A DNA stretch of 7,060 nt, from contig CAXGUU010000169.1 in assembly GCA_964012875.1 (NCBI GenBank), positions 1 through 7,060 on the forward strand. The letters are read 5' to 3'. This stretch comes from CAXGUU01 sp964012875 (GTDB taxonomy: Bacteria > Pseudomonadota > Gammaproteobacteria > Ga0077536). Of this stretch, positions 5,949-7,060 are shown in pieces (positions within the stretch are counted from its first letter, which is position 1; each line of letters opens with the position of its first letter). A program made the translations under genes and the position numbers. The notes below the pieces were generated by a model, which searched no databases, was not told where the DNA came from, and saw only the letters and a program-made list of their open reading frames with translations.

Positions 5949-6126
5949 CTGTGTAACCTCAATGCAGCGTTCCCCCTCTCTCTATTGCAATCCGCGCCGT
6001 GTGTTGCGCGCTACTTTGCAAATTGCAACTCGATTTGCGGTGGCGAACTGATAGTATTTTCGTCGTCCGGTGAAAGGCGGCCCGGGTCGAGCGTTGTGGG
6101 TGCAGCGCGAGACCAATATCCGCTCG
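5949..6126. other. Convergent intergenic region
   Basis: This is the space between the stop codons of the monooxygenase and the AraC-type gene. It contains a palindromic ATTGCAAT at 5984-5991 and a tandem TTGCAA-A-TTGCAA at 6016-6028. I found no hairpin with a T-run strong enough to call a terminator for either gene. Confidence 0.4.
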
Positions 6127-7060
6127 TTAGACTTTGGTCTGACGTCTGTTCCCTTGTAGTCGTCTTCGGTAAGAAGACGGGCTTTCTTCGAACCAGGCGG
6201 CAAATGCGTGGTCGAACGCGCTCAAGTCTGAATAGCCCAGCAGCAACGAGACTTCCAGAAGGTCGATGCCGTCGATGCCTAGGTATTCCTGAGCCAGTTG
6301 CTGCCGCACTTCGGCTAACAGGGCGCGAAATCCACTACCGCTTTCATGGAGACGGCGTTGCAAGGTCCTGCTGCTCAGCTGGAGACGCTCGGCGACATCA
6401 TGGACCGTTGGCGCGCCATCGCAAAGCATTCTCGCAATCTCCATGCGTATTTCGCTGAGGACCGGCGTTTTTTTTTGGCTGTATGCTTTAGCTACAGACG
6501 TGAGTTGCCGTTCAATAATGGGCAGGATGGTGCGGTCAGCAAAGGGAATCGCAGCGTCGGCAACATCGGAATCGACGATAATTTCAGTTCGAGGGCAGGA
6601 AAACTCCGGCACGCAACCGAGGGTCCGTTCGTAGTCGCCAACAGAGCCGCATGGCTGGTGCTGAAAGTGCGCGCCTGCAGTTGCCCATCGCTCGTGTACG
6701 AGCGAGCGCATGGTACTGATTGCGATGGCCAAGCACATCTCACCCATGTGCCGCATGCCGGTGTTGTCGCACCGATGGAGCTTAAAACCGACCGCCAGCT
6801 GGTCGTCTGATTCGAAATAGACGTTGAAGCCGCGCGAAAAACTGCTTTGGTAACGCACCAAGTTCTGCAGCGCGACACGGATAGTTGGTGCATTAGACAT
6901 GGTGTAGGAAATTGTTCCAGCCGCGCGGAAGTCGGAAGCGCCACCCAGGTGCAGGCCGAAATGGGGGTCGCAGAGTTCCTGCGCGCACGCTTCGAGCAGA
7001 TCACCAAACTGCTGAAAGGCAATGAGATTCTGGCCGTCGGTCGCGCCCGGTCGGTATTTT
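6127..7060 (-). CDS. AraC-family transcriptional regulator, 5' end beyond the window
   Basis: The C-terminal third is a standard AraC double helix-turn-helix: VHDVAERLQLSSRTLQRRLHE, then a linker, then LLEVSLLLGYSDLSAFDHAF and ESPSSYRRRL. The first part is of the arabinose-binding-like N-terminal type found in the OruR/ornithine-regulator group of about 340 residues, with FGLHLG and PTIRVALQNLVRYQ. The frame has no stop up to the window edge. The 53 codons upstream of the ATG at 6900 read FQQFGDLLEACAQELCDP and continue the same domain, so 6900 is not the start. About 310 residues are visible and perhaps 30 are missing. An A9 run on the coding strand (T9 at 6468-6476) encodes the linker QKK. 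The gene is convergent with the monooxygenase and may regulate a gene outside the window. Its effector is unknown. Confidence 0.88.
   Translation of the reverse strand, partial: KYRPGATDGQNLIAFQQFGDLLEACAQELCDPHFGLHLGGASDFRAAGTISYTMSNAPTIRVALQNLVRYQSSFSRGFNVYFESDDQLAVGFKLHRCDNTGMRHMGEMCLAIAISTMRSLVHERWATAGAHFQHQPCGSVGDYERTLGCVPEFSCPRTEIIVDSDVADAAIPFADRTILPIIERQLTSVAKAYSQKKTPVLSEIRMEIARMLCDGAPTVHDVAERLQLSSRTLQRRLHESGSGFRALLAEVRQQLAQEYLGIDGIDLLEVSLLLGYSDLSAFDHAFAAWFEESPSSYRRRLQGNRRQTKV

Noticed and set aside
6016..6028. TTGCAA-A-TTGCAA tandem as an operator
   Set aside because: It lies between two convergent genes with no promoter to regulate, so it is probably chance.
5985..6458. 157-codon + strand open frame running into the AraC-type gene
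   Set aside because: It overlaps the helix-turn-helix coding region in antisense and has no ribosome binding site or recognisable domain.

Overview
This window looks like an accessory, catabolism-type stretch of a GC-rich Pseudomonadota chromosome. Gammaproteobacteria is my best guess from codon use and gene families; nothing here fixes the taxon. No rRNA, tRNA, CRISPR array, intact transposase or phage gene was seen.

Layout, left to right. (1) A secreted M20-family amidohydrolase on the + strand (142-1473). (2) A minus-strand block from 3006 down to about 1479 that reads as a decaying operon. It holds a LuxR-type regulator broken by one net nucleotide (2267-3006), an isochorismatase-family hydrolase lacking its N-terminal third (1730-2194), and a scrap of the C-terminal end of a flavin-dependent oxidase with an in-frame TAG (about 1479-1730). 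(3) A divergent intergenic region (3007-3286) with a long perfect inverted repeat that folds better as plus-strand RNA. (4) An intact DapA-superfamily class I aldolase on the + strand (3287-4201) that lacks the arginine diagnostic of dihydrodipicolinate synthase. (5) A 493-base gap (4202-4694) with a second long hairpin ending in UUUU, then an orphan 3' coding remnant (about 4438-4644). (6) An intact FAD-dependent aromatic-hydroxylase-type monooxygenase on the + strand (4695-5948). (7) A convergent AraC-family regulator on the - strand (6127 to beyond 7060), cut by the window edge.

How the genes may fit together: a hydroxylase, a lyase of the pyruvate-aldolase fold, two amide or ester hydrolases, a flavin oxidase relic and two one-component regulators are the usual parts of small-molecule (aromatic, heterocyclic or amide) breakdown. 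The substrate cannot be read from sequence alone, and the genes are not one operon. The intact + strand enzymes sit beside the decayed minus-strand block, which suggests a pathway being lost or rearranged.

I found no convincing new molecular system. The points most worth checking are the single-base lesion in the LuxR gene next to a G8 tract, the flavin-oxidase remnant that no single long ORF reveals, and two long hairpins flanking the aldolase whose mismatches are nearly all G-U pairs on the + strand only.
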